Below are positions 27,947 through 37,820 of a stretch of DNA of 64,000 bases, in pieces. The stretch spans positions 1 through 64,000 of the forward strand of contig JAGHTO010000021.1 in NCBI GenBank assembly GCA_018065305.1, written 5' to 3'. Both the position numbers and the translations under genes were made by a program. The notes under the pieces are model-generated. The model made no database searches. It worked only from the letters and a program-made list of their open reading frames with translations, and had not been told where the DNA came from. The DNA comes from Candidatus Cacconaster scatequi (GTDB lineage: Bacteria; Bacteroidota; Bacteroidia; Bacteroidales; UBA932). Position 1 is the stretch's first letter. The number at the start of each line of letters is the position of its first letter.

Positions 27947-29207
27947 GGCTGCGCTGGCGGATGATGACAATCAGAGCAATGGCAACGATCGTGGCGGCAA
28001 TAATGATGAATGTCATTGAATTGGCATTGTCGCCCTTGACTCTGGACCACATTTCAAGGAGTTTGGAAGTGTCATCGCCCCAGTCGTGAAGTATCGAACA
28101 GCGTTCAATCAGAGACTTGTCGGGATAGAGTGCAGGGCTGACGCTAACTGCTGTCTGTCCCGGGAAGAAATAACTCACGTCGATTGGTTCGAGCGATTCG
28201 TCAATCTGCGATTCAAGGACGGAGAGGTCACCATTTGCAGAAACGTAGCCGGTAACGTCCATATTGCGGATTGCAATATCCGGGCGGCACATAAAATCGA
28301 TGAAATATGTGGCGGCTTTCACATTTTTTGCATATTTGGGAATCACCCATCCGTCGAACCATACGTTGCTGCCTTCAGCAGGAACCCTGTATTTCAGTTC
28401 CACTCCAACCTCTGCGGCCTCTTCGATTGCCCATACGGCATCTCCGCTCCAGTTGAGCGAAGCCCAACCTCTTTCCTGGGTCATCTGCTCCTTGCCGAAA
28501 TCAGCTTCCCACCCTGCAATATTGTCACGGCATTCCTTGATGAACTGTTCGACTGCAGCAATGGATTCGTCGGACGAATCAAGCATCAACTCGTCGAGAG
28601 TAACCTCCCCTTTTGCAATCTTATCCGCATAGATATGCATAAGAACCGGACCATAAACGTCACGGGGAGCATCCTTCATAAAGATTTTTCCTTCGAACTT
28701 GGGATCCTTCAGCATCTCCCAGGAATCGGCCTCCTCGTCAGTCACGTATTTCGGGTTGTACAGGATTCCGGTAGTGCCCCACATAAAAGCAACGGAATAG
28801 TCGTTGGCATCAACGTCAGGATTGATTTTTGAGAACATATTCTGGATATATGGGGAACGGTTGTTCTCAATATAATTCTTGTCTGCCGGAAGAGATTTGA
28901 AATCAAGCGGAATCAGAAGACCTTCATTAAGCATCCTCTCTATGATATAATCAGAGGGACAAACCACGTCGAAATCTTCGTGCCCCTTCTCAATCTTCGA
29001 AAGCATTGTCTCGTTGATGTCGAAAGTCTGATAAATCACTTTAATTTGTTCACCGGTCTGTTGCTGATACCACTCCTCGAATTCGGGTATCACAGATTCA
29101 TCTATGTAACTGGACCAGTTGTAAACTTTCAGGACATTTTCCCTGTTACTGTTGCAGGCGCTGAGCAACACCGTTGCAGCGGCAAGAAGCAGAAAAAATC
29201 TTTTCAT
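27909..29207 (-). CDS. potD: Spermidine/putrescine-binding protein with C-terminal membrane tail
   Basis: 432 residues. A lipoprotein signal (lipobox LLSAC) is followed by an SBP of the PotD type: VYNWSSYIDESVIPEFEEW, VCPSDYIIERML, WGTTGILYNP and WFDGWVIPKYAKN. The last about 36 residues add a hydrophobic helix (about 398-416) and a very basic tail (KRRRRKYGRRH), which PotD proteins normally lack. The tail would tether the protein to the inner membrane next to its permeases. Last gene of potABCD, 18 nt after potC. Confidence 0.92.
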   Translation of the reverse strand: MKRFFLLLAAATVLLSACNSNRENVLKVYNWSSYIDESVIPEFEEWYQQQTGEQIKVIYQTFDINETMLSKIEKGHEDFDVVCPSDYIIERMLNEGLLIPLDFKSLPADKNYIENNRSPYIQNMFSKINPDVDANDYSVAFMWGTTGILYNPKYVTDEEADSWEMLKDPKFEGKIFMKDAPRDVYGPVLMHIYADKIAKGEVTLDELMLDSSDESIAAVEQFIKECRDNIAGWEADFGKEQMTQERGWASLNWSGDAVWAIEEAAEVGVELKYRVPAEGSNVWFDGWVIPKYAKNVKAATYFIDFMCRPDIAIRNMDVTGYVSANGDLSVLESQIDESLEPIDVSYFFPGQTAVSVSPALYPDKSLIERCSILHDWGDDTSKLLEMWSRVKGDNANSMTFIIIAATIVAIALIVIIRQRSLKRRRRKYGRRH

Positions 29208-29225
29208 TTTCTGAAAATAGCAAGA

Positions 29226-30032
29226 TTAATTTATTGAATTTTTGGTTGATTTAGCCTGTCTGACATTGATGATCAGAAGGAGTATGAGAATTAAAATGAA
29301 TATCATTGCCATAAGCGGACGGAGTTCCGGAGTGAGTCCTCCCTTCCTGGCGTCCGTGTAGATGTAGGTTGAAAGAGTGTCCAATCCGATTGACCCGCGG
29401 GTGAAGAATGTCACGGCGAAATCATCCAGCGACATAGTGAAAGCCAGAATGAACCCGCTTATCATTCCGGGACGCAACTGCGGAATCATAACCTTCCTGA
29501 GAGCCTGCCAGGGTGTTGCCCCGAGGTCTATCGCGGCTTCATATATATTGGGGTTCATCTGTGACAGTCTGGGCATCACACTTAACACCACGTACGGCGT
29601 ACAGAAAGTGATATGTGCCAGAATGACAGTGAGATACCCCTGAGATATATGCAGGAACACGAACAGCAGGAAAAGCGACACGCCAGTGATGACGTCGGGG
29701 TTGACCATAGGGATATTGTTGAGCATCTTCATCGCTCCCTTCTTCCTTCCCCTCAGATTGAAGATTCCGATTGCGGCGACAGTTCCCATCGCGGTTGAAA
29801 CAAACGCAGCCACGACTGCAATAAACAAAGTGTTTTCCACAGCCGAAATCAAGGTAGTGGAACCATTTGTTGCACCGTTGAATACATTGGAATAGAGCTG
29901 CGTCGAGAACCCTGTCCAGTTGCCGATGACCTTGGACTCCGTGAAAGAGAATATGGTTATCAGGAGGATGGGAGCGTAGAGCAGCAGAAGAAGCACCCCG
30001 ATATATATTTTGGCTAACAGTTTCTTCATCAC
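29226..30032 (-). CDS. potC: Polyamine ABC transporter permease PotC
   Basis: 268 residues with six membrane helices and the EAA loop (YEAAIDLGATPWQALRKVMIPQLRPG). Its start overlaps the potB stop by 4 nt. It pairs with PotB to form the channel for spermidine/putrescine uptake. Confidence 0.93.
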   Translation of the reverse strand: MMKKLLAKIYIGVLLLLLYAPILLITIFSFTESKVIGNWTGFSTQLYSNVFNGATNGSTTLISAVENTLFIAVVAAFVSTAMGTVAAIGIFNLRGRKKGAMKMLNNIPMVNPDVITGVSLFLLFVFLHISQGYLTVILAHITFCTPYVVLSVMPRLSQMNPNIYEAAIDLGATPWQALRKVMIPQLRPGMISGFILAFTMSLDDFAVTFFTRGSIGLDTLSTYIYTDARKGGLTPELRPLMAMIFILILILLLIINVRQAKSTKNSIN

Positions 30033-30799
30033 ACTGAAAGTTTGGTTTCGGGCTCCCTGCTGTTGTCAAAAACTGAGGTGATACCTATTATAATCAACAT
30101 TATCAGAGCGAGAGCCGCTCCGTAATTCCACATCGACGAATTGATGTTCTCCTGAATGATTGTACCGAACAGCTTGATTTTTCCGTTTGTAAGGAATTCC
30201 GAGATGGCGAAGGTGCTTACTGTCGGCATAAAGACCATCATTATCCCGCTTACTACACCAGGCATTGAGAGAGGGATAGTTATCTTGCAGAAAACCTGCC
30301 ACTGGCTCGCACCGAGATCGGCCGCGGCCTCTTCGTAGGACTTGTCCATCTTCTGCAGTACATTGTAGATGGGATATATCATAAACGGAAGATAGTCATA
30401 TACCATACCGTAGAGAAGGGTCCCTTTTCCCAGGCTGATACCGAGCACGTTGAAGATTTCCGCCGTTGCCAGAGTCCTCATAAGGGCGTTTATCCACATC
30501 GGAAGAATGAAAAGGATTATGGTTACGGCGCTTCTGTTGTATTTCCTGTTCGCCAGAATCCACGCCGCAGGGTAGCCTATCAGGATGCAGATGGCTGTAT
30601 TTTCTATGGCAATCTCCATTGAGAGGGCGAATGTCCTGATGGCATCCCCATCAGAGAAGAACCTTGCCAGATTTGAAAGTGAGAATGAGCCGGACTGGTC
30701 CTGAAAAGCATATACCACCACCAAAAGTAATGGCAGAACCACAAAGAGGACTAGGAATACCAGGTAAGGCAGGCTCCAGGTAGAACGCTTTATCTTCAT
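30029..30799 (-). CDS. potB: Polyamine ABC transporter permease PotB
   Basis: 256 residues, six membrane helices, EAA loop [27 protein letters not shown]. Overlaps potA by 4 nt at its start and potC by 4 nt at its end. Confidence 0.93.
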   Translation of the reverse strand: MKIKRSTWSLPYLVFLVLFVVLPLLLVVVYAFQDQSGSFSLSNLARFFSDGDAIRTFALSMEIAIENTAICILIGYPAAWILANRKYNRSAVTIILFILPMWINALMRTLATAEIFNVLGISLGKGTLLYGMVYDYLPFMIYPIYNVLQKMDKSYEEAAADLGASQWQVFCKITIPLSMPGVVSGIMMVFMPTVSTFAISEFLTNGKIKLFGTIIQENINSSMWNYGAALALIMLIIIGITSVFDNSREPETKLSV

Positions 30800-32181
30800 T
30801 TCTCCTCTACGACCAGTTTGATATCTTTGGGAGCGATTTTCACACCGACAAGGTCACCTTTGTCCCAGACATCGTGTGTATTGACATAAATTGAATCCCC
30901 GTTGGCCGTCAGGACTGTCAGGTGGTAGTGATCTCCCTTGTAAATGATGAAGTCGACCTCTGCATCGATTTGGCCTTCCTCCTGATAGTCCTGAAGGTCA
31001 ACCTTGTCAAATTCAACTTCAGCAATGACTTCGGAATATTCAGGGAATGAATGTTCCCTGCATTCAAACTCCGTCCCGAGCATACGCACGTGCGTAGCAT
31101 CGACAACCTTGGCTTCAAAGCGGTTGCAGGTGCGTTCCTTCTTCATTACCTGAATGTTTTCAGGAAGAATCATCATACCTACTCGCTCCCCCACGTCGTG
31201 CTTGACGTAACTCTGAGCCATAAGTTCGTACCCGGATTCGGTATCTATGAAGATACGGTGATGCACACCCATAAAGGTACACGAAGTCACGGTTCCGTAG
31301 AACCTGCTCTTTTTCTGGTCCCTTGGAATCTGAAGATCTTCAGGGCGGACCACGACATCGACGGGAACGTTTTCTCCGAAGCCCTCGTCAACACAGTCGA
31401 ATTCATAGCCCGCGAATGATACGCGACGGTCCCGGATCATAGTACCGTTCAGAATATTTGCTTCACCGATGAAATCAGCGACGAATGAATTTATAGGCTC
31501 GTTGTATATGTCAGCAGGGGTTCCAATCTGCTGTATTTTTCCGTTGTTCATTACAACGACGGTATCACTCAACATACAGGCCTCCTCCTGATCGTGGGTC
31601 ACATAGATGAAGGTTATACCCAATTCCTTATGCATTTCCTTGATTTCAAGCTGCATATCACGTTTCATCTTCAGATCGAGAGCAGCAAGAGGTTCATCCA
31701 GAAGCAGAACTTTGGGCTTGTTGATGATAGCCCTGGCGACAGCGACACGTTGCTGCTGTCCGCCTGACAGCGATTCAACGTCCCTCTCTTCGTAACCGGT
31801 CATATTGACTATCTTGAGGGCTTTCTTGACTCTTTTTACGATTTCATCCTCCGGAACATGAGCCAGTTTGAGCCCGAAGGCCACGTTGTCAAAGACGTCA
31901 AGATGAGGGAACAGCGCGTATCGCTGGAACACCGTATTGAGCGGACGCCTGTGAGGTGGAAGCTCGGAAATGTCACGTCCTTCCAGAAGAATCGTACCTT
32001 CATCAGGCTCCAAAAAGCCTGCAATCAATCTTAATGTTGTGGATTTGCCGCACCCGGAAGGGCCAAGGAGTGTCACGAATTCTCCTTGCTTTATTTTCAA
32101 ATTAATGTCGGAGAGAACCGGCTTGTCCCCGAACCACTTCGAAACGCCCTCGAGCGAAATAATAACTTTGTTATCGGCCAT
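30796..32181 (-). CDS. potA: Polyamine ABC transporter ATPase PotA, long form
   Basis: 461 residues from the ATG at 32181 (a GTG codon precedes at 32184). ABC domain: Walker [10 protein letters not shown], signature [10 protein letters not shown], Walker B VLLLDEP, H-loop THD. The C-terminal part is longer than in typical PotA (about 370 residues) and appears to hold extra TOBE-like beta repeats (about 280-355, then 365-460). First gene of the operon. A promoter box TATATTTG lies about 38 nt upstream. Confidence 0.94.
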   Translation of the reverse strand: MADNKVIISLEGVSKWFGDKPVLSDINLKIKQGEFVTLLGPSGCGKSTTLRLIAGFLEPDEGTILLEGRDISELPPHRRPLNTVFQRYALFPHLDVFDNVAFGLKLAHVPEDEIVKRVKKALKIVNMTGYEERDVESLSGGQQQRVAVARAIINKPKVLLLDEPLAALDLKMKRDMQLEIKEMHKELGITFIYVTHDQEEACMLSDTVVVMNNGKIQQIGTPADIYNEPINSFVADFIGEANILNGTMIRDRRVSFAGYEFDCVDEGFGENVPVDVVVRPEDLQIPRDQKKSRFYGTVTSCTFMGVHHRIFIDTESGYELMAQSYVKHDVGERVGMMILPENIQVMKKERTCNRFEAKVVDATHVRMLGTEFECREHSFPEYSEVIAEVEFDKVDLQDYQEEGQIDAEVDFIIYKGDHYHLTVLTANGDSIYVNTHDVWDKGDLVGVKIAPKDIKLVVEEK

Positions 32182-32218
32182 CACTTCATAAAGTAGAAAT
32201 CAAGTGTCAAATTTGTCG

Positions 32219-32244
32219 CAAATATAATCATTTGATTAAATTTG
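32219..32244. promoter_or_regulatory. Divergent promoters potA / calcium exchanger
   Basis: Minus: TATATTTG (32226 to 32219). Plus: TTTG at 32212-32215, a 21-nt spacer, TAAATTTG at 32237-32244. Confidence 0.6.
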
Positions 32245-32274
32245 CACCGCATTCGTAAATTTATTTTTAAAAAA

Positions 32275-33213
32275 ATGTTTCTTACCTGGATTCTGTTGGC
32301 CGTAGGTCTGGCAATGATTGTTTTTGGAGCCGATTTCCTTGTCAGCGGGGCATCCGCGATTGCACGCCGCTCCGGAATAAGTGAATTCGTTATAGGTCTG
32401 ACAATTGTGGGCTTCGGAACCTCCTGTCCCGAACTGGTAGTCAGTATAACCGGCGCATTGTCGGGGAACAGCGACGTAGCTATCGGCAATGTGATAGGAT
32501 CCAACAGTTTCAATACATTGTTCATCCTCGGGCTGACCGCCGTCATCTCGCCTGTAGCAATAACGTCCAAGAACAAGAAAAGGGACATTCCCATTGTCAT
32601 TGCCGCCTCTCTGTTCCTTGCCGTTACAGGTATGTTCATCGGTGACGAAGGTGGGATAAGCAGAATAGAGGGCGCAATTTTTCTGCTTGCATTCGCCGCA
32701 TATATGTACTACTGCTTCAAACAACCTGCGGAAGCCCCATCCGAAGAGTCCGGAGAATCAATGAAAATCTCCAAAGCCGTCATTTATGTCATCGCAGGAT
32801 TGGGAGGACTGATTTACGGCGGCCAGATGTTCGTCGACTCAGCCACCGACATCGCTCACCGACTGGGTATTTCGGACAAAGTGATAGCGATCACTCTTCT
32901 GGCAGGAGGCACTTCCCTCCCCGAACTTGCAACCTGCATAGTTGCAGTTGTCAGGAAAAAGGGGCAGCTTGCTCTCGGAAACATATTGGGCTCCAACATA
33001 TTCAATATCCTGCTGATACTCGGATGTGCCGCAGTGATTTCTCCCCTGTCTTTCAAGAACATCAATTATGTCGATATGGGAGCTCTGATTGTCAGCCAGA
33101 TATTGATTCTCACCTCCGCATACGCCGGAAAGAAGAATACCATCGACCGGCTTGACGGTGCCATTATGCTTCTTTGTGAGGGCGTATATCTGACCTTGTT
33201 GTTCCTGGCCTGA
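32275..33213 (+). CDS. Calcium/sodium antiporter (CaCA family)
   Basis: 312 residues from the ATG at 32275; an earlier in-frame ATG at 32242 overlaps the promoter box and is rejected. It has ten membrane helices in two inverted halves, each with an alpha-repeat: GFGTSCPELVVSITGALSGNSDVAIGNVIGSN and AGGTSLPELATCIVAVVRKKGQLALGNILGSN. It exchanges Na+ for Ca2+ across the inner membrane. Followed 7 nt later by mntP. Confidence 0.95.
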   Translation: MFLTWILLAVGLAMIVFGADFLVSGASAIARRSGISEFVIGLTIVGFGTSCPELVVSITGALSGNSDVAIGNVIGSNSFNTLFILGLTAVISPVAITSKNKKRDIPIVIAASLFLAVTGMFIGDEGGISRIEGAIFLLAFAAYMYYCFKQPAEAPSEESGESMKISKAVIYVIAGLGGLIYGGQMFVDSATDIAHRLGISDKVIAITLLAGGTSLPELATCIVAVVRKKGQLALGNILGSNIFNILLILGCAAVISPLSFKNINYVDMGALIVSQILILTSAYAGKKNTIDRLDGAIMLLCEGVYLTLLFLA

Positions 33214-33220
33214 CAAGACA

Positions 33221-33775
33221 ATGGATATCATCTCCATACTTCTGATAGCAGTCGCCGTTTCGATGGACGCATTTGCCGTCTCTCTATGCAAGGGACTGGC
33301 ACTCAAACAGGCCAGTGCCGGACAATGTGTCAGAATCGGCTTATGGTTCGGAATCTTTCAGGCTTCAATGCCTCTGCTCGGATTTTATCTTGGCGAAAGT
33401 TTTCACGTTTATATTGAGGCCATAGACCATTGGATTGCCTTTGGTCTCCTGCTGCTCATAGGGGCGAATATGATAAGGGACGTTTACAGTGAGAAGTCCA
33501 AGCCATTGGACGCATCCCTCAGCACCGGAACCCTTTTCGTTCTTGCAATTGCAACAAGCATAGACGCACTTGCGGTCGGAATATCGTTTTCCTGCCTTGA
33601 GATGCAGATTTTCAAGCCCGTATGCATCATAGGCGCTACCACGTTCTGCCTTTCGTCCATCGGTCTGAAGATAGGAAACCGTATCGGGTCACGCTTCAAC
33701 AATATCGCCCAGACAGCCGGAGGCGTCATTCTGATATTGATCGGCATAAAGATTCTGGTCTCCCATCTGGTCTGA
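33221..33775 (+). CDS. mntP: Manganese efflux pump MntP
   Basis: 184 residues, six membrane helices. It has the conserved acidic residues of the family in SMDAFAVSLCKGL (helix 1) and TSIDALAVGISF (helix 4). Exports excess Mn2+. In many bacteria mntP is under an Mn riboswitch; none is visible here because the gene sits 7 nt behind the Ca/Na exchanger. Confidence 0.93.
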   Translation: MDIISILLIAVAVSMDAFAVSLCKGLALKQASAGQCVRIGLWFGIFQASMPLLGFYLGESFHVYIEAIDHWIAFGLLLLIGANMIRDVYSEKSKPLDASLSTGTLFVLAIATSIDALAVGISFSCLEMQIFKPVCIIGATTFCLSSIGLKIGNRIGSRFNNIAQTAGGVILILIGIKILVSHLV

Positions 33776-33833
33776 TTTCTCTTGCAAATTTCTGGGTAAT
33801 TTAGCATCTTTGCGCGCTGTAAATATCCGGAAG

Positions 33834-35300
33834 ATGAAAATTGGATTTGACAGCGAAAAGTACAGGAAGATTCAGTCCCAGAAAATCAAGGAACGCATTT
33901 CCCAGTTCGGCAACAAGCTCTATCTCGAATTCGGCGGCAAATTGTTCGATGACCACCACGCGAGCCGCGTTCTGCCCGGCTTCGAGCCCGACAGCAAATT
34001 CAAAATTCTTATGGAACTCCGCGAGTATTGCGAAGTCATAATCGTAATCAGCGCAGTTGACATCGAAAAGAACAAAATCCGCAATGACCTGGGAATTACC
34101 TACGACGTGGACGTGTTGAGATTGAGGGACGAGTTCCTGAAACGCCAGATGCCCGTCAACTCCGTTGTCATCACTCACTTCAGCGGTCAGGAAAGTGCGG
34201 TTGCCTATCACAACAAACTTGAACGTCAGGGCATCAGAGCCTATTATCACCACACCATCGAAGGATATCCGAACAACGTCGCCCTGATAGATTCGGACGA
34301 CGGATTCGGGCGCAATGATTATGTCACGACCACAAAACCTCTCGTCGTAGTGACGGCACCGGGTCCGGGCAGCGGCAAGATGGCCGTATGTCTCAGCCAG
34401 ATATATCAGGACAGCAAGAAAGGCGTCAAGGCGGGTTATGCGAAGTTCGAGACATTCCCCATCTGGAATCTCCCCCTGAAACATCCTGTACACATTGCCT
34501 ACGAAGCTGCAACGGCTGACCTGAACGATGTCAATATGATTGACCCGTTCCACCTCGAAGCATACGGTGAAGCGGCAGTCAACTACAACCGCGACATAGA
34601 GATATTTCCTGTAATGAACGCCATTTTCGAGGACATCTACGGAGACAATCCGTACAAGTCCCCTACCGATATGGGCGTCAATATGATAGGTTACTGCATC
34701 TGTGACGATGAAGTATGCCGTCAGGCCGCCATGGATGAAATTATAAGGAGATATTATTCCGCTCTTGAAAAACTCGCGAACGGCGATTGCAATGATGCTG
34801 AAGTCAACAAGATAGCGTTGCTGATGAAGCAGCTGAAGATAACCACTGATGACAGGAAGGTGACGGTTGCCGCGAAAGCCAGGAGAGAGAGCGCCGGCGG
34901 GGCTGACTCTTCCGCAATCGAACTTTCAGACGGAACAATAATCACAGCGGAAACCAGTTCTCTTCTGGGCCCGAGCGCGGCCCTCATACTGAACGCCGCA
35001 AAATATCTTGCCGGAATAGACCACGATATCAAGCTGATTCCCCGCGAAATGATTGAGCCGATTCAAGATATGAAGGTCAATATGCTGCACGGCAGGAATC
35101 CGAGGCTTCATACCGATGAGGTTCTGGTCGCGATATCAATGCTGAGCAAATCGAACGAGAACTGCCGGCGTGCCATCGAACAGCTCCCGAAATTCAAGGG
35201 TTGCCAGGTGCACACCACAGTGATGTTGAGCGAAGTTGACAAGAAAATCTTCAAGAAACTCGGAGTCGGCCTTACCAGCGAACCTGTCAAGAAAAAGTGA
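33834..35300 (+). CDS. DUF1846 family protein
   Basis: 488 residues from the ATG at 33834. Full-length match to DUF1846: KIGFDSEKYRKIQSQKIKERISQFGNKLYLEFGGKLFDDHHASRVLPGF at the N-terminus, APGPGSGKMAVCLSQIYQD in the middle and HTTVMLSEVDKKIFKKLG near the end. The GPGSGK loop suggests nucleotide binding. The family function is not established. A promoter-like CATCTTTG (one mismatch) lies 12 nt upstream. It stands alone between mntP and the convergent clpC. Confidence 0.88.
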   Translation: MKIGFDSEKYRKIQSQKIKERISQFGNKLYLEFGGKLFDDHHASRVLPGFEPDSKFKILMELREYCEVIIVISAVDIEKNKIRNDLGITYDVDVLRLRDEFLKRQMPVNSVVITHFSGQESAVAYHNKLERQGIRAYYHHTIEGYPNNVALIDSDDGFGRNDYVTTTKPLVVVTAPGPGSGKMAVCLSQIYQDSKKGVKAGYAKFETFPIWNLPLKHPVHIAYEAATADLNDVNMIDPFHLEAYGEAAVNYNRDIEIFPVMNAIFEDIYGDNPYKSPTDMGVNMIGYCICDDEVCRQAAMDEIIRRYYSALEKLANGDCNDAEVNKIALLMKQLKITTDDRKVTVAAKARRESAGGADSSAIELSDGTIITAETSSLLGPSAALILNAAKYLAGIDHDIKLIPREMIEPIQDMKVNMLHGRNPRLHTDEVLVAISMLSKSNENCRRAIEQLPKFKGCQVHTTVMLSEVDKKIFKKLGVGLTSEPVKKK

Positions 35301-35301
35301 A

Positions 35302-37722
35302 TCAATATTTCACTTCCGTAGCGTCTTTTTTGCCGGTCAGACATATTTTCAATACGGAGCCTTCGGAAACGCCCTCCAGAAGTGCCTCTGACAAAGGGTC
35401 TTCAATGTATCGTTGAATTGCGCGCTTGAGAGGTCTGGCGCCGAACTGAGGATCGTATCCCTCTCCCGCCACGAACTGCTTGGCAGATGGAGTGATTCTA
35501 AGTTCATACCCGGCTGAGCGGACTCTTTCGTGCAGGTCTGAAATTTCGATGTCGATTATGTTGCAAATATCCTCTCTGGTCAACTGATTAAAATATATCT
35601 GTTCGTCCAGCCTGTTCAGGAATTCTGGAGGAAAGACTTTTGACAGAGCCTTGTCTATGATGGACTTATGGTTGTACGATGAATTGTCCGCCCCGGTGGA
35701 AAAACCTACTCCGTGCCCGAAATCCTTCAATTCACGGGATCCGATGTTCGAGGTCAAAATTATCACGGTATTCCGGAAATCGATATATCTGCCGCTGCTG
35801 TCAGTGAGCCTTCCTTCGTCGAGCACCTGCAGAAGCAAGTTGAATATTGTCGGATGAGCCTTCTCTATCTCATCCAGAAGAACCACCGAATAGGGTTTCC
35901 TTCTCACCTGCTCCGAAAGCTGTCCTCCTTCATTGTATCCGACATAACCCGGAGGCGCGCCGATAAGCCTGCTCGATGAGAACTTCTCGCTGTATTCACT
36001 CATATCGATCCTGATTATGTTGTCGCAGGATCCGAACATATAACCGGCTATCTGCTTGGCAAGATGGGTCTTCCCCACTCCGGTCGGTCCCAGAAACAGG
36101 AATGATCCTACGGGTTTGTCAGGAGCCTTGAGTCCTGCACGGTTACGTCTGATGGCACGGACAATCCTGGACAGAGCCTCATCCTGTCCCACAACCTTTC
36201 CTCTCAGCACATCCTCCATTTTGAGCAACTGCTCGCTTTCGCTTTGCGCAACCCGGTGGACCGGTATATTGGTCATCGAAGAAACGACCTGTGCCACAAC
36301 ATCTCTGCCGACAGTAAGGATATCACCCGGTTTTACTTTGCTCTTATTGTCCGGTGCGCTATACGAAAGCTCCCGGACCTGCCTCCGCAATTCAGCGGCG
36401 AGCTTAAAGTCACCGCTCAGGACTGCCTGCTTCTTTCTGGCATTCAATTTACCGGCGGTTTCCGCCATTTTGAGCGCCTGCGGGTCCGGGGCGGAACGCA
36501 ACATCCTGACTTTCGCACCTGCCTCATCAAGGATGTCAATCGCCTTGTCCGGAAGGCATCTGTCCGTTATATATCTCTGTGACAATGAAATACTTTCAGA
36601 AATAGCTCCGCTGTCATATTTCACCCCGTGGTATTCTTCGTATTTTCCGCAGATTCCCTGCAGGATTGCGAGGGTCTGCGCATAATCGGTCGGTTCCACC
36701 AGAATCTTCTGAAATCTTCTCTCAAGAGCGGGGTCCTTTTCAACGTGCTCACGATATTCGTCGAGCGTCGTCGCGCCTATGCACTGTATTCTGCCCCTGG
36801 AGAGGGCCGGTTTCAGCATATTGGCCGCATCTAGTGAGCCCGGAGGGCCTCCCGCACCTATTATCGTGTGAAGTTCATCGATGAAGAGTATGACATTGCC
36901 GTCTTTCTGAATCTCATCCAATATGGATTTGACCCTCTCTTCAAACTGACCTCTGTATTTCGAACCTGCGACCAGCGAACCCATATCCAGAGAAACAACC
37001 CGTTTGCCGGAGATCTGCGCAGGGACATTGCTGGCGACAATGCGAAGTGCAAGACCTTCGACAATGGCCGTCTTCCCCACTCCGGCCTCCCCTATGAGAA
37101 CCGGATTGTTCTTCTTTCTGCGACTCAGAATCTGGACGAGACGCTCTATCTCGGAGTCCCTTCCTATCACGGGGTCAAGTTCCCCGCTTCTGGCCGCTCT
37201 GGTCAGGTCATATCCGTATTGGTCTAGGCAGGCTGTTTCCGTCTCTTTCCGGAAATCTTCACCGTTACCCGGATTTTCCATTGTATCCTCTCCGGAAATT
37301 TCCATCATATCGGCGAACATCTCCGGCAATTTCTCCACTGAAACGTTTGAATTTTCCAGAGCGCTTGTACAGGCGCCGTGCCACTCCATAAAGATACAGG
37401 TCAGCAACTGCAGTGAACCGGCTTTCGGATAGAGCCTGTTGCATAGGGCGATTATCTCGCCTGTCTTGTCACTGAGAGTGATTTGTGAAGTTTGCTCATA
37501 GGGCAAACTCTGCGAGAAAGCAATCCGGCTTTCGATCTCACTTTTGATTGTATCCGGATCGATTCCCAGTTTCTTCATTGCATTGACGGCATTGCAGTCC
37601 CTCTTCCTGAGAATGCCCAAAAACAGATGGTCGGGCGTGACAATCCTGCTTCCAAGTCTTGCCGCCTCCTCAAAAGAGAACTTGATTATTCCGCTTATCT
37701 CCTCAGTATTCTTTCTTTCCAT
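35302..37722 (-). CDS. clpC: Clp protease ATPase subunit ClpC
   Basis: 806 residues from the ATG at 37722. The frame extends to a TTG at 37758, but a promoter-like TACCTTAG lies inside that extension. Layout: Clp_N domain (1-140), AAA-1 with GEAGVGKT and the [17 protein letters not shown] loop, a ClpC-type middle domain with a UVR-like segment ([14 protein letters not shown]), AAA-2 with GPTGVGKT, then the C-terminal ClpB_D2-small domain. It unfolds substrates for ClpP and may need adaptor proteins. Confidence 0.95.
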   Translation of the reverse strand: MERKNTEEISGIIKFSFEEAARLGSRIVTPDHLFLGILRKRDCNAVNAMKKLGIDPDTIKSEIESRIAFSQSLPYEQTSQITLSDKTGEIIALCNRLYPKAGSLQLLTCIFMEWHGACTSALENSNVSVEKLPEMFADMMEISGEDTMENPGNGEDFRKETETACLDQYGYDLTRAARSGELDPVIGRDSEIERLVQILSRRKKNNPVLIGEAGVGKTAIVEGLALRIVASNVPAQISGKRVVSLDMGSLVAGSKYRGQFEERVKSILDEIQKDGNVILFIDELHTIIGAGGPPGSLDAANMLKPALSRGRIQCIGATTLDEYREHVEKDPALERRFQKILVEPTDYAQTLAILQGICGKYEEYHGVKYDSGAISESISLSQRYITDRCLPDKAIDILDEAGAKVRMLRSAPDPQALKMAETAGKLNARKKQAVLSGDFKLAAELRRQVRELSYSAPDNKSKVKPGDILTVGRDVVAQVVSSMTNIPVHRVAQSESEQLLKMEDVLRGKVVGQDEALSRIVRAIRRNRAGLKAPDKPVGSFLFLGPTGVGKTHLAKQIAGYMFGSCDNIIRIDMSEYSEKFSSSRLIGAPPGYVGYNEGGQLSEQVRRKPYSVVLLDEIEKAHPTIFNLLLQVLDEGRLTDSSGRYIDFRNTVIILTSNIGSRELKDFGHGVGFSTGADNSSYNHKSIIDKALSKVFPPEFLNRLDEQIYFNQLTREDICNIIDIEISDLHERVRSAGYELRITPSAKQFVAGEGYDPQFGARPLKRAIQRYIEDPLSEALLEGVSEGSVLKICLTGKKDATEVKY

Positions 37723-37745
37723 CTCCGGTGCTGTTTTTCCAGCCG

Positions 37746-37794
37746 CTAAGGTAGTCAATAATTTTGGTAAAGTCGGGGAAAATGACTATTTTTG
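37746..37794. promoter_or_regulatory. Divergent promoters clpC / gyrA
   Basis: Minus: TACCTTAG (37753 to 37746, one mismatch). Plus: TTTG at 37763-37766, a 20-nt spacer, TATTTTTG at 37787-37794, with a leader of about 26 nt to gyrA. Confidence 0.6.
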
Positions 37795-37820
37795 AATGAT
37801 AAAAACCAGTTACTAAAAGA

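Noticed and set aside
32242..32275. Upstream ATG for the Ca/Na antiporter
   Set aside because: It overlaps the promoter box TAAATTTG; the ATG at 32275 begins the first membrane helix.
36056..36685. Long plus-strand frame inside clpC
   Set aside because: Shadow of the AAA-domain coding strand; no start signal and composition typical of antisense frames.
37722..37758. Longer clpC start at a TTG codon
   Set aside because: A promoter-like box lies inside the extension, so translation most likely begins at the ATG at 37722.
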